Source: Pseudorhodoferax sp. Leaf274 (GTDB lineage: Bacteria > Pseudomonadota > Gammaproteobacteria > Burkholderiales > Burkholderiaceae_C). Taken from it: a stretch of 64,000 bases of DNA. The DNA lies in assembly GCF_001422445.1 (NCBI RefSeq), contig NZ_LMNA01000001.1, forward strand, positions 65,116 to 129,115, given 5' to 3'. A model generated the notes under the pieces. That model saw only the letters and a list, made by a program, of their open reading frames with translations, searched no databases and was not told where the DNA came from. This document shows, in pieces, positions 8,721 to 18,093 of this stretch (the first letter of the stretch is position 1; every line of letters starts with the position of its first letter). A program made the translations under genes and the position numbers.

Positions 8721-9461
8721 ATGGCATCGAATCGACACCCATTGGCATGCGGGCTTGCAGTTCTGATGTGCTCCACCGCAGCGCAGGCGCAGACGCCGCC
8801 CGACCTGGCGGATTTGGTTGGCGCACGCGGGGCCGGCGGAGAGACCCAGATGCAGGCACGCGGCTACCAGCAGGTGCGCGCCACGCGCGTGCGCGACCAG
8901 TCCTGGACCTTCTGGTGGAGCGACATCCAGCGCGCCTGTGTGGCGATCTCCACCGACGACGGCCGCTATGCCGCGATCAACCGCATCCCCGAGCAGAACT
9001 GCCGGCCCGGCGGCGTAGCCAGTGAGCTGCCGCCGCGGCCGCACCAGCCCGACACGCTCACGCTGATCTGCTACGGCCAGGGCGAGCACGCCGTGTTTGC
9101 CAGCCACTCGGGCTACGAGTGGAACGACAAGCGCAAGCATTACGAACCCATGCAGCGCACCGAGACCGCCAACGAGCAGTTCCAGACCGGCGTGCAGTTC
9201 GAGTTCCGCGACGGCGGTGGCCGCGTGCACCTGAGCGGCAAGATGATCCCGCCGCTCAACTCCGGTGGCGTCGACGGCTGGTGGCAGCTGGAGGACGTTC
9301 AGATGTCGCCCGACCGCATCGCCGCGCGCTACCACGTCAGCGGGCTCAACCGGCTGAGCGTGAACATCGACCGGCGTACTGGCATGGTCGAGATCAAGGA
9401 CAAGCCAGGCTTTAGCGGCAAGTGCGACCAGGGCGACTGGGGCGCGGGCCGCAAGTTCTGA
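8721..9461 (+). CDS. Secreted protein of unknown function
   Basis: A 246-residue protein with a clear Sec signal peptide (MASNRHPLACGLAVLMCSTAAQA, cleavage near residue 24). The mature part is rich in Trp, Tyr and Gly and predicted mostly beta, with four cysteines that could form disulfides (the pair near CVAIS and NCRPGG, one in ICYGQG, one in GKCDQGDW). I do not recognise the family. The ATG follows AAGGGAG at suitable spacing. Its 3' end overlaps the next reading frame, so the two are probably co-expressed in the envelope. Confidence 0.75.
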   Translation: MASNRHPLACGLAVLMCSTAAQAQTPPDLADLVGARGAGGETQMQARGYQQVRATRVRDQSWTFWWSDIQRACVAISTDDGRYAAINRIPEQNCRPGGVASELPPRPHQPDTLTLICYGQGEHAVFASHSGYEWNDKRKHYEPMQRTETANEQFQTGVQFEFRDGGGRVHLSGKMIPPLNSGGVDGWWQLEDVQMSPDRIAARYHVSGLNRLSVNIDRRTGMVEIKDKPGFSGKCDQGDWGAGRKF

Positions 9462-10582
9462 AGTTGGCCGCCGCCATCTCCCCGGCTGCCCAGCCGCCGG
9501 CCAGCACGTGGGCGGTCCGTGTGTCCACCCTGTTGTGGGCCGCGCTTGCGCTGTGCTTCCTGACCGGCCTGCCGGTGCTGCTTGGCGTGACCTGGCTTGC
9601 GTTGCCGTTGCTGATGCTGCTGGCCGCACTGCTCGCATTGCCTCTGGCCTGGCTGTGGCGGCGCGTCTGGCGACCGTCGCGGGCGCGGCCCTGGCCCCAC
9701 ACCTGGCTGCGCGGGAGCGCTGGCCTGTGGTTCCTGCTGTGCGGCCTAGCGGCTGCACCCGTGTACTACTTGGCCATCACGACCGAGACCCGCCCGGCCA
9801 TCGTGCCCACGGTCACCCTGTCCAACGGGCCACGCACCGTGGTGCTGCAGGGCATGCAGCACGTGGGCGCCGAGCGTTTCTTCCAGGCCGTGGTCTACGA
9901 CCTGGAGAAGGCATTGGCCGATGGCTACGTGCTGGCCTACGAGGGAGTGGCCAACAGCGATCCCGAGGCCGACGCCTGGTTCCGAAAGGCCCTGACCCAC
10001 GGCAAGGACCTCGGCGACAGCTACCGCGAGCTCGGCAAAATTTGCGGCCTGACCTACCAGATCGACTACTTCGGCCCGGTGGTTGCCGACGCCAAAGCGC
10101 ATCCGGAGCGGCACGTGACCATGGATGTGACCACCAGGGCCATGAAACAGGAGTACGACCGGCTGGTAGGGGCCGATCCGACTTTCGCCGCCGCAGTGCG
10201 AAAGCGCGAAGCACCGGAGGCTGCGGACGATGACGACGACGCGTCAGGCCTCGTGACGCGCCTCATCGCCTGGCAGAAGGCCGGCGACGAACGCCAGCAA
10301 ATGCTGGCCGGCACTCTGTGCCGCGGCATCATGACCCATGTGATGCGCCGCTCCGGCCAGGGCGGCAGCGGCGAGCTGGACCCGGTTGTGCTGGACTTTC
10401 GCAACCGCCATCTGGCAACGCAGCTGCTGAGCGACCAGCGTCTGAGAATCTACGTGACCTATGGTGCGGCGCACCTGCCCGGCGTGATGGAACTGATGAA
10501 GCGCGAGCCGGGCTGGAAAGTGGAGTCGGTCAAGTGGATGCGCACCATCGCGGCGCCGGAGCACCTGGAAGGTCGCCTGTAG
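9422..10582 (+). CDS. TraB/GumN-like membrane-anchored protein
   Basis: A protein of up to 386 residues. Two strongly hydrophobic N-terminal segments (about residues 35-80) and a third (about 100-118) precede a soluble domain. In that domain VVLQGMQHVG and, near the end, YVTYGAAHLPGVMELM resemble the GxxHxG and GxxHLxG histidine motifs of the TraB/TIKI/GumN metalloprotease-like family. The annotated ATG overlaps the upstream gene by 40 bases; a TTG at 9464, just after the upstream stop, is an alternative start. An acidic run EAADDDDDAS lies near residue 262. Family assignment is by motif only and the function is unknown. Confidence 0.6.
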   Translation: MRPGRLGRGPQVLKLAAAISPAAQPPASTWAVRVSTLLWAALALCFLTGLPVLLGVTWLALPLLMLLAALLALPLAWLWRRVWRPSRARPWPHTWLRGSAGLWFLLCGLAAAPVYYLAITTETRPAIVPTVTLSNGPRTVVLQGMQHVGAERFFQAVVYDLEKALADGYVLAYEGVANSDPEADAWFRKALTHGKDLGDSYRELGKICGLTYQIDYFGPVVADAKAHPERHVTMDVTTRAMKQEYDRLVGADPTFAAAVRKREAPEAADDDDDASGLVTRLIAWQKAGDERQQMLAGTLCRGIMTHVMRRSGQGGSGELDPVVLDFRNRHLATQLLSDQRLRIYVTYGAAHLPGVMELMKREPGWKVESVKWMRTIAAPEHLEGRL

Positions 10583-10846
10583 CTGTCGAGGCGGCATGGC
10601 CGTCACTGCATTGGTCCATTCCCAATGCCGGATTCTGGAGGCGGAAGCCAGGTCGATGCAGATGACTGCCAACGTCGACTTAGCGCTCTGAAGCGGTCCT
10701 ATCGACCGTTGTCCCCAGTGGCTGTTGATGGCCGAGAGCCGGCCCCGGGAACATACCCACTGCAGATTCCAAACCCTCCTGTCACGCACCTTGAGCCGTT
10801 GAAAGAGTTGTCCTGCGTTATCCTGGATCGCCCCCCTGAGAACATC

Positions 10847-11986
10847 ATGATTTCACCCTACACGATCAACATCCCTGACGAACGGCTAGCACGGATCAGA
10901 GCCAAGGTCGAGGCTTATGACTGGAGCCAGCTGCCGGATGCGAGGGGCTGGTCAGCGGGGGTCGGGGTTGATGACCTCAAGCGGCTCGCCGCGTATTGGC
11001 GGGACAGCTACGACTGGCGTTCGGTTGAACGGCGTCTCAACGCACTCCCCAACTTCACGGCCGACGTAGAAGGCGAGCACCTCCACTTCGTCCACGTGAA
11101 AGGCGACGGCTCCAAGCCGCCCGTCTTGCTTCTGCACGGCTGGCCGGGCTCGTATCTCGAGTTCGAGCGGCTGTGGGAGCCGCTCGCAGCGGACGGGCAC
11201 GATGTTGTCGTCCCCTCGCTTCCTGGCTTCGCGTTCTCCAACCCGATCACGCGCCCCATTGGCCCGCGGCGGGCTGCTGCGCTCATGCATGGGCTGATGA
11301 TCCAACTGTTTGGCGATGTGCGGTATTTCATTCAAGGGGGCGATTGGGGCCACAGCATCGCGACCTGGGCAGCGCATGATCGACCAGACGCTCTGCTCGG
11401 CATCCATATCAACATGATGACCGTGCGTGCGGAGGACGCCGCTCCGACGACAGTCGACGAGAAGTCTTTCGTCGCCAAGCGTGCCGCGATTGCCGATCGG
11501 GAAAGCGCCTACTTTCACGAGCAGGAGACTCGTCCGCAGACGCTCGGCGTCGCGATGGCCGACAGCCCGGTCGGAGCGGCGGGCTGGATACTCGAAAAGT
11601 TCGGCAAATGGGCCGATCTTCCGACCACCGCCGATGGAGACCCCGACATCTGGAGCAAGTTCTCCGAGGAGGAACTCCTCACCAACATCATGCTCTACAT
11701 CGCGCCGCCATCGTTTGTGACTGCAACCTGGATCTACTACGGCAGCCGGCTTGAGACGTCGCGGCTGCTGCCGGCCGGCACCCGCATCCAGGTGCCGACC
11801 GGCTTTGCAGCCTTCCCCGATCCGGTGTTCTTGCCGCCGCCGCGCTCGTTCGCGGAGAAGACCTACAACATCGTGCATTGGACTGACATGCCGCGGGGCG
11901 GGCATTTCGCCGCGCTGGAAGAGCCGGAACTGATGTTGGCCGACCTGCGCGACTTCATCGCGACGGCACCCGGAGCCCGCTCTTGA
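10847..11986 (+). CDS. Epoxide hydrolase (alpha/beta-hydrolase fold)
   Basis: A 379-residue epoxide hydrolase with the N-terminal EHN domain typical of microsomal-type enzymes (residues 1-105, from ISPYTINIPDERL). The catalytic core has the oxyanion motif HGWPGS (97-102), the nucleophile Asp166 in GGDWGHS and the base His353 in RGGHFAALE. It would hydrolyse an epoxide to a diol. I start at ATG 10847, where the EHN domain begins; the frame is open further upstream but without homology. There is no operon partner. The lone position and slightly different codon choice would fit acquisition, but that is only an impression. Confidence 0.85.
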   Translation: MISPYTINIPDERLARIRAKVEAYDWSQLPDARGWSAGVGVDDLKRLAAYWRDSYDWRSVERRLNALPNFTADVEGEHLHFVHVKGDGSKPPVLLLHGWPGSYLEFERLWEPLAADGHDVVVPSLPGFAFSNPITRPIGPRRAAALMHGLMIQLFGDVRYFIQGGDWGHSIATWAAHDRPDALLGIHINMMTVRAEDAAPTTVDEKSFVAKRAAIADRESAYFHEQETRPQTLGVAMADSPVGAAGWILEKFGKWADLPTTADGDPDIWSKFSEEELLTNIMLYIAPPSFVTATWIYYGSRLETSRLLPAGTRIQVPTGFAAFPDPVFLPPPRSFAEKTYNIVHWTDMPRGGHFAALEEPELMLADLRDFIATAPGARS

Positions 11987-12075
11987 AGCTGGAGATCTCC
12001 GTGTAAAAGCATGCGGCATGCGAAGTCATCTTGATGCCTGCGATGCCAAATGGTTAGGCCCTCAGGCGTCCAGAG

Positions 12076-12666
12076 ATGCCGGCGGCAGTTGAGAATTGGG
12101 ATATGTTGATCGCCAGTTGCTCCGTTCGAGGTATCAACGCGCCCAAGCGCCTGCATGCTGTCGCTCCGCACATCATCGACACGGACACCGACGATTTGCT
12201 CGCCGGTGCCAATGCCTGGATCACCTGTGTGCACGCCTTGCCGCACATGGACCCCCACTGGCCGGACAAGCTGTTTCTAACTTTGACCGTTGAGGGCGAT
12301 GACTACGTCGCCGGCGATGCCGCATACCTGCAGCAGTCGTTCGAGAGCGTTCCGGTGCCGCCCGTAAGTCTGTTCATCGTGGATCCACTGACGCCGCATT
12401 GGCTTTTCCACCCCGATGCGGTCTACGGCCAGGAGGGGCCATCACGCTGGATCGGGCGGGGAGGTGGCAACAGCCGCCCGACGCACGCTACCGGCCCTGG
12501 GCGCCCGGGACAGCTTGACGCTGCAGCCGTTGTACTTGCTTCCCAAGCGTCTCTGTCCGGCAAATTTTTCTTGACGAAGGCGGCAGGAATGAACCGCTCG
12601 CGAGGCGCATGCGCTCCCCAAGGCAAGCGCTTCAGGGTAAAGAGCCAAAGCCGTTGCCTGGGTTGA
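12076..12666 (+). CDS. Hypothetical protein, possibly frameshifted at its 3' end
   Basis: The first ~125 residues look like a genuine protein: TDTDDLLAGANAWITCVHAL, then DPHWPDKLFLTLTVEGDDYVAGD and VPVPPVSLFIVDPLTPHWLF. After WIG near 12450 the frame becomes low-complexity and Arg/Gly-rich. A neighbouring frame there reads GEVATAARRTLPALGARDS, which looks more like real coding sequence, so a one-base shift near 12450 is likely. The ATG at 12103 is an alternative start. I do not know the function; conserved short aromatic/Pro motifs suggest a small beta-rich domain. Confidence 0.45.
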   Translation: MPAAVENWDMLIASCSVRGINAPKRLHAVAPHIIDTDTDDLLAGANAWITCVHALPHMDPHWPDKLFLTLTVEGDDYVAGDAAYLQQSFESVPVPPVSLFIVDPLTPHWLFHPDAVYGQEGPSRWIGRGGGNSRPTHATGPGRPGQLDAAAVVLASQASLSGKFFLTKAAGMNRSRGACAPQGKRFRVKSQSRCLG

Positions 12667-12761
12667 CCTTCACATGCCGTTGCGGCAGGTATGCGCCTTT
12701 TGAAGCCGCTCGTCATGGGTACACCGATGGCTGGTTTGGGTGGCAACGCTGCCCTTTCCGT

Positions 12762-13955
12762 TCAAGCCGCATCCCTTCGGGCCTTACGCTTGCGTGCCCA
12801 AATGAGCACGCCAGTGAACGACAGTACCGTCACGGCCAAGCCGAACAGGCTGATGGCCGTCTTCATGGGCATTCCACCGATCGCTGCCATGTGCAGCAGG
12901 GTCAGCCAGGTCGTCACGGTGTCGCCAGCTGCGGCGGTGGTGGGAAACCAAGTGCCGACCAGGTTGCCCGTGTCAGCGTCTATGAAGATGCGCGTGCTGC
13001 CGCCCTTGTCCTTGATGTCGAGGCTGCTGCGCACGTCGTAGCGGTAAAGCCCGCGCCGCGGGTCGTACGACAGCGAGCTCTCCTGGCGCAGAGCAAAGCC
13101 CAGTCGTGCCCCTTCCTCGCGCATGAGTTCGCTGGCCCGGGTGTGCGCCTGAATCCAATCCAGGCGGGGTTCCCACAGCGGTGTGGTGCGTGTGGGCAAC
13201 TCCTCGACGCCGGGCTGGCGTGCAGCCAATCCTTGGACCACGGGGTCGTAGACCTGCGGCAGGTTGAGCGCCACGCTGCTGATGGCCATGCCAAGCAGCG
13301 CCAGCCACAGCCACAGACCACCTGCGCGGTGTACATCGAACACCGCGCGAAAAGGCGAGCGCAGGCTGAGCTTCCATGCCGTGGACCATCGTGCCCAGAA
13401 GGAGGAAGCCTCAGCATGGCGGCGCCGTGCAGGCAAGGTCAGGTACAGCCCCACCAGGCAGTCCAGCGTCCACAGCAGGGCAGCGATGCCCAGCACAACG
13501 GTGCCCACCGGCCCCAATGCGAGCGAATAGTGCAGGCGGTAGACGAAGGGCATGAGGTTGTGGACGCCCTGTGTGATGTCGCCCCACCGCCGCATGCCCA
13601 GGATCTGGCCGGTGTACGGGTCGATGAAGACCTGGTCGTCGGCCAGCGGCGGACCTCCTGGCTTGCGCCGCAGCAGGAACGCGGCGGCCCTGCCCGGCTC
13701 CAGGACCAGCGGCACCCGCGCCACCAGCGCCTGCGGGAAGCGCTGCTGCACCGCATCGCGCAGTGCCAGCGGCGCCCACATCGCCGCATCGGGGTCGGTC
13801 GGCACTGCGCGGAGCAGGCGGGGGTTGAGCGCCTCGTCCAGTTCCGCGTTCCAGGCCAGCACGACGCCGGTCAGTCCCGTCAGTACCAGGAAGCCGGCCA
13901 GCGACAGGCCAACATAGCGGTGCAGGCGCAGCCAGACGCCGCGCGGGTTCACCAC
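12762..13955 (-). CDS. PepSY-associated transmembrane protein (iron-regulated type)
   Basis: A 397-residue inner-membrane protein. Transmembrane segments lie near residues 15-36, 142-170, 205-228 and 365-385, with two periplasmic PepSY-like regions between them. The N-terminal LRLHRYVGLSLAGFLVLTGLTG and the HNLMPFVYRLHYSL segment are typical of this family, which is often found beside siderophore receptors and thought to reduce or handle ferric-siderophore in the periplasm. The start overlaps the end of the TonB receptor gene by 7 bases, so it belongs to the same iron operon. It ends with a basic cytoplasmic tail, RKRKARRDAA. Confidence 0.85.
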   Translation of the reverse strand: MVNPRGVWLRLHRYVGLSLAGFLVLTGLTGVVLAWNAELDEALNPRLLRAVPTDPDAAMWAPLALRDAVQQRFPQALVARVPLVLEPGRAAAFLLRRKPGGPPLADDQVFIDPYTGQILGMRRWGDITQGVHNLMPFVYRLHYSLALGPVGTVVLGIAALLWTLDCLVGLYLTLPARRRHAEASSFWARWSTAWKLSLRSPFRAVFDVHRAGGLWLWLALLGMAISSVALNLPQVYDPVVQGLAARQPGVEELPTRTTPLWEPRLDWIQAHTRASELMREEGARLGFALRQESSLSYDPRRGLYRYDVRSSLDIKDKGGSTRIFIDADTGNLVGTWFPTTAAAGDTVTTWLTLLHMAAIGGMPMKTAISLFGLAVTVLSFTGVLIWARKRKARRDAA

Positions 13956-16360
13956 CGGTAGCTCAGGGTGCCGAGGGCTTGCCGTTCATCACCGTAGCGG
14001 CAGATCGCGAACTCGCAGTGTGTGATCTTCTTGTTAACCAGGTTGGCGACATTCAGACTGAAATCCCAATGCGGGTCGATGCGGTAGCGGACCAGCGCGT
14101 CTAGCACGGTGTAGGCTGGTAGCGCCGTGGCGATGCCGGACGCCCGGGTCGTTCCCTTGTAGCGCGCGCCCAGGCCGATCGTCAGGTCCGGCAGGCCCCA
14201 CTGCGCGAAGCCGTAGTCCAGCCATAGCGCGGCCTGGTGGTAGGGCGTGTCCTCGCTGCGCTGGCCGATTTCGGCAGCGACCGTGCTGCGCGTGATGCGG
14301 GCATCGATGTAGGCGTAGGAGGCAATCAGGTTCAGACTGCGCGCCACCTCAGCCTTGGCTTCGAACTCCAACCCGCGCGAGCGCACCTCGCCGGCCTGCA
14401 GGTACGCGTCGCGGCCCGCGTCGTACTTCAGCACGTTGGTCTGGGTGAGTTCGAACACGGCCGCGCTGAGCAGCATGTTGCGGTCCTGCGGCTGGTAGCG
14501 CACGCCGGCCTCGACCTGCTTGCCGCGGGTGGGTTTGAACTGCTGACCGTTGGCTTCGGCGGCCGACACCGGGTAGAAGGATTCGCTGTAGCTCAGGTAC
14601 GGTGCCCAGCCATTGGCGAACTTGTGGATCAGGCCGGCGCGCCAGGTCGTGGCCTCGTTGTCCTGCTTCAGCTTCGCCTGGTTGCGGTGCAGCGTCTGTT
14701 CCTGGTCTGCCCAGTCGTGGCGCAGGCCGAGCAACACGGTCCAGTGCTCGCCCAGGTTGATCTGGTCCTGCAGGTACAGGCCGGCCTGCTGGGTGTCGAT
14801 GCGCGAGCCGCGGTCCACGGTGGGGTTGCGTACCACGGTCACGGGCTGGCCGTAGGCGTAGGTGGCCAAGTTGAGCGACGGTGCGTTGGCGCGGAAGTTG
14901 GTCGAGTCCCACTCGGTTTTGTACGCGTCCAGGCCCAGTAGCAAGCGGTGCTCGACCGCGCCGTGGTGAACCGTCCATTCCAGCCGCGTGTCGGTCGACA
15001 GGCCTTCGGGGCGTTCGCGGCGGTCGCTGTACTGGCGCTGCAGCACGCCCGTGGTGGCGGCCGCCCGAATCGCCGCCGCAGAGGTCTGCGCCTGCAGGTA
15101 GTTCCAGTTCACATTGGACTTGAAGTAGCGCGCGCGGTGGCTCAGCTTGAGGTTGTCGCTGAAGGCATGCTCCAGCTCGTAGCCCAGCGCGTACATCTCG
15201 CCGCGCATCTCGTCGTAGCCGGGCTCGCCGATGAAGGCTCCGCGGCCAATGCGGAAGGGGCCCGTACCGAATCCCTCCACGAGCTGGTAGGGCAGCGGCG
15301 CGGCGAAACGTGTGCTGGTCTTCTGGTAGAAGGACAGCAAGGTCAAGGACGTGGCCGCACTGGGGCGCCAGGTCAGGGACGGCGCGATGTAGATCTTGTC
15401 GTCGAGCAGGTAGCTCTGCGCGGTATCGCTGTCGCGGCCCAGGAAGGTCAGGCGGTAGTCCACCGTGTCGCTGAGCGGGCCGCTGAAATCCGCCGTGAGT
15501 TGTTTGCGGTTGTGGCTGCCGACCTGCAAGCCGATCTCGCGCAAGGGCGTGGAGGTCGGGCGCTTGCTGACCGCGTTGACGAGGCCGCCTGGCGAGAGCT
15601 GGCCGTAGAGCACGGAGGCCGCGCCGCGCACCACCTCCACGCGCTCCAGACCATAGGGTTCTTGCACGCCGTCGTAGGAGTTGCCCTGCAGCCGCAGGCC
15701 ATCGCGCAGCGAACCGCCCGTGGCGGCCTCGACATCCATGCCGCGGATGCGGAAGCGGTCGGCGGTGCGGTTGAAGCTGGTCGGCTCGCTCGTGACGCCG
15801 GGCGTGTAGCCCAGGGCCTGGGCCAGCGTCTCGGCCTGCCGGCTGCGCAGTTCGTCCCGGGTGACGACGGACACGGACTGCGGTGTCTCCACGAGCAAGG
15901 AGTCGGTCTTGCTGCCGGCGGTGCTGCGTCTGGCGACATAGCCGGCGACCGGACCCGTGGCAGTTTCCGTGTCCGCCTGGGCCGTCACGGTGACGGCGGG
16001 CAATGCCGCGCTCGGGCTGGCGGGCGGCCGCGCCTGCACCGCGATGGCCGATGGCCCGCTGCCCACGGCGACGAGCCCGGTACCGGCGAGTGCCTGCTCG
16101 AGCGCTTGTTGCAGCGTGAGGCCGGCGCGCAGGGCGGGCGCCGTCTTGCCAGACAGCAAGGCAGCGTCCGCACCGATCGCGATGCCGGCCTGGCGCGAAA
16201 TGGCGCTGAGCGCCTGGGCCAAAGGCTGTGCGGGCACGGCGGCCTGCAGGCGCGTACCGGCCTGGGGCAGTGGCGCCTGGGCATGTGCGCCGAAGGCCAT
16301 CGCGGCGGTCAGCACGGAAGCGCCCAGCCGAGGAGCGCATCGGAACAAGGGTCGGGTCAT
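13949..16360 (-). CDS. TonB-dependent ferric-siderophore receptor with STN signalling domain
   Basis: An 803-residue outer-membrane transporter. A signal peptide (MTRPLFRCAPRLGASVLTAAMAFGAHAQ) is followed by an STN domain (about 35-100) that would contact the FecR anti-sigma protein. The plug domain (about 150-260) contains ETPQSVSVVTRDEL and RIRGMDVEA. A 22-strand barrel ends in the aromatic ...TLSYRW. This is the FpvA/FoxA-like transducer group. I choose the ATG at 16360, which has AGGA 8 bases upstream and begins the signal peptide; an in-frame ATG at 16420 would add 20 residues. It is downstream of FecI and FecR and overlaps the PepSY gene, giving a complete cell-surface signalling unit. 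Confidence 0.92.
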   Translation of the reverse strand: MTRPLFRCAPRLGASVLTAAMAFGAHAQAPLPQAGTRLQAAVPAQPLAQALSAISRQAGIAIGADAALLSGKTAPALRAGLTLQQALEQALAGTGLVAVGSGPSAIAVQARPPASPSAALPAVTVTAQADTETATGPVAGYVARRSTAGSKTDSLLVETPQSVSVVTRDELRSRQAETLAQALGYTPGVTSEPTSFNRTADRFRIRGMDVEAATGGSLRDGLRLQGNSYDGVQEPYGLERVEVVRGAASVLYGQLSPGGLVNAVSKRPTSTPLREIGLQVGSHNRKQLTADFSGPLSDTVDYRLTFLGRDSDTAQSYLLDDKIYIAPSLTWRPSAATSLTLLSFYQKTSTRFAAPLPYQLVEGFGTGPFRIGRGAFIGEPGYDEMRGEMYALGYELEHAFSDNLKLSHRARYFKSNVNWNYLQAQTSAAAIRAAATTGVLQRQYSDRRERPEGLSTDTRLEWTVHHGAVEHRLLLGLDAYKTEWDSTNFRANAPSLNLATYAYGQPVTVVRNPTVDRGSRIDTQQAGLYLQDQINLGEHWTVLLGLRHDWADQEQTLHRNQAKLKQDNEATTWRAGLIHKFANGWAPYLSYSESFYPVSAAEANGQQFKPTRGKQVEAGVRYQPQDRNMLLSAAVFELTQTNVLKYDAGRDAYLQAGEVRSRGLEFEAKAEVARSLNLIASYAYIDARITRSTVAAEIGQRSEDTPYHQAALWLDYGFAQWGLPDLTIGLGARYKGTTRASGIATALPAYTVLDALVRYRIDPHWDFSLNVANLVNKKITHCEFAICRYGDERQALGTLSYRW

Positions 16361-16470
16361 GGACGGTGTCCTGGGGTTGGTTTCTTGCGGAAGACCAACC
16401 AGGCGCCCCAATCCTGACAACTCATTTGTAACTCAATGCATCTGAGACTGGGCGGCCGCCTGGAGAGCCG

Positions 16471-17451
16471 TCACCGGGCCTCGATGACGGTCGTGCCGTC
16501 GTCGCCGCGACTCAGCCGGACCGGCAGCATGTCGGGCAGCCCGCGCAGGAATGACTGCGGTTGCCGCAACGGGAAGCTGCCACTCAGGCGCAGGGCGTGC
16601 AGCCTTTCCTGCGGACCCAGCTGCAGGCGCTGGGGCAGGTAGTCGTTCCAGCGTTCCACGACCTCGGACAACGGGGTGTCGTCGAACACCAGCCAGCCAC
16701 GACGCCAGGCACCGACGTCATCCGGTTGCACCGCAACGCGCCGGCCCAGCCCCTGGCGGTCCGCGCGCACGCCGTCACCGGCCTGCAGGACCAGGGCCGG
16801 TGGCCCATCGGTGGCCTGCGCGCCGTGCCAGACACCCACCCGTCCTTCTGCGACGGCGACCTGCAAGCCCGACGCACGCACGCTCACGGTGAAGACCGTG
16901 CCCAACACGCGCACCTGGGCCAAGTCGGTGTGGACCGTGAACGGCAAGGCTGCGTCGGGCGCGACCTTGAAGCGCACCTCTCCTTGGACGAGCCGCACCT
17001 CGCGGCGGTCCCGGTAGTAGGTCACCGACAGGGCCGTGCGCGCCGCCATGCCGAGTTCCGTGCCATCGGACAGGACCTGGTTGCGCAGCTGGCCATGGCC
17101 TGTTTCCAGCGCCAGTGCCAATGTGGGCTGCTGCCACCACCAGCGTGCGCCGCCCGCGGTGAGGAAGGCTGCACCGCCTAGGCCCAGCAACAGCATGGCG
17201 CGCCGGCGCGCCTGCGAGTTGGCACGGCCGGGGCGTGGGACGGCCTCACGCAACGCACTGCCGTCGGTGGCATCCCACAGCCGCTGGGCCATGTCGATCG
17301 CGGCGGCATGGTGCTGGTCGACCGCACGCCCTTGCTGCAGGCGTGCGCGCGCGGCATCGGCGCTGGCGGCGTCGCCCTTGTGCACGCGGCCGACCAGCAG
17401 CAGCGCCTGCTCCACGAGACGCGACGGGGGAGAAGAAGGGTAGACGGACAT
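16471..17451 (-). CDS. FecR-family anti-sigma/sigma regulator
   Basis: A 326-residue FecR protein. An N-terminal cytoplasmic region (1-75) binds the sigma factor, a single membrane segment lies near 85-108, and the periplasmic FecR domain (about 115-210) contains SDGTELGMAARTALSV and VLGTVFTVSV. The C-terminal STN-like part (about 255-326) includes PLSEVVERWNDYLP and LSGSFPLRQP. It should relay the ligand-bound state of the receptor to the ECF sigma factor. It begins 6 bases after the sigma-factor gene, the normal fecIR arrangement. Confidence 0.9.
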   Translation of the reverse strand: MSVYPSSPPSRLVEQALLLVGRVHKGDAASADAARARLQQGRAVDQHHAAAIDMAQRLWDATDGSALREAVPRPGRANSQARRRAMLLLGLGGAAFLTAGGARWWWQQPTLALALETGHGQLRNQVLSDGTELGMAARTALSVTYYRDRREVRLVQGEVRFKVAPDAALPFTVHTDLAQVRVLGTVFTVSVRASGLQVAVAEGRVGVWHGAQATDGPPALVLQAGDGVRADRQGLGRRVAVQPDDVGAWRRGWLVFDDTPLSEVVERWNDYLPQRLQLGPQERLHALRLSGSFPLRQPQSFLRGLPDMLPVRLSRGDDGTTVIEAR

Positions 17452-17457
17452 GTTCGT

Positions 17458-18045
17458 TCAGCGGCTGGAGGGGGACAGCCCTGCGCAGTCGAGGATGCCA
17501 CGCATCACATGCCGTTCGATGGCCGCGACGCTGATCCCCATCTGCGCGCCAGCCTCCGCATAGCTGCAGCCGTGGATGCGCACGAGGATGAAGGCGTCGC
17601 GCCGCTTCGCGGGCATGACGGCCAGGCGGCGCACGAGCGCGTCCAGCTGCTGGCGCGCGATGGCCGTGCGCTCTACCGACGGCGCGGCGTCTGAGGCCAC
17701 CAGTCCCAGGGTGTCCAGCATGCGCTGCTCGGCCATGCGGCGGGTCGCCTGCGTGGCCGCGACGTTGCGGCCAACGTGGTACAGCAGCGCGCGTGGATCG
17801 AGCACCGCGTCGCCCTTGCGCTGCAGCGCGAAGATGCGCGCATAGGCCTCCTGGACCACATCGGCTGCCGTGTCGCGGTCACCGAAGGAACGGGTGAAAT
17901 AGCGCAGCAGTTCGCGGTAATAGCGCTCGGGCAAAAACACACCTCGGCCAGGAATGGTGGCGCTCCCGAGGTGGCTGAGACGGTGCCGCAAAGGGCACGA
18001 GGCTGTGGCGATGGGAGTCTGTGACGGGATTGTAAAGGGGGACAT
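17458..18045 (-). CDS. FecI-type ECF sigma factor
   Basis: An ECF sigma-70 factor of up to 195 residues. The region-2 segment YFTRSFGDRDTAADVVQEAYARIF and the region-4 helix-turn-helix GCSYAEAGAQMGISVAAIERHV are clear. It would direct polymerase to the receptor operon when FecR is signalled from outside. The first ~35 residues of the longest frame look non-conserved, so a GTG at 17943 (VFLPERYYRELL) may be the real start. It heads the sigma/FecR/receptor/PepSY series, all on the minus strand. Confidence 0.88.
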   Translation of the reverse strand: MSPFTIPSQTPIATASCPLRHRLSHLGSATIPGRGVFLPERYYRELLRYFTRSFGDRDTAADVVQEAYARIFALQRKGDAVLDPRALLYHVGRNVAATQATRRMAEQRMLDTLGLVASDAAPSVERTAIARQQLDALVRRLAVMPAKRRDAFILVRIHGCSYAEAGAQMGISVAAIERHVMRGILDCAGLSPSSR

Positions 18046-18093
18046 TCAGGACCTGTTTGAGCAACGGTATCCCCGTCAGAGGACACCGCGCCG

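Noticed and set aside
14948-16417. A 489-codon open frame on the plus strand and a 663-codon frame at 14349-16340 on the minus strand
   Set aside because: Both are out-of-frame shadows of the TonB receptor gene, whose own frame shows all expected domains.
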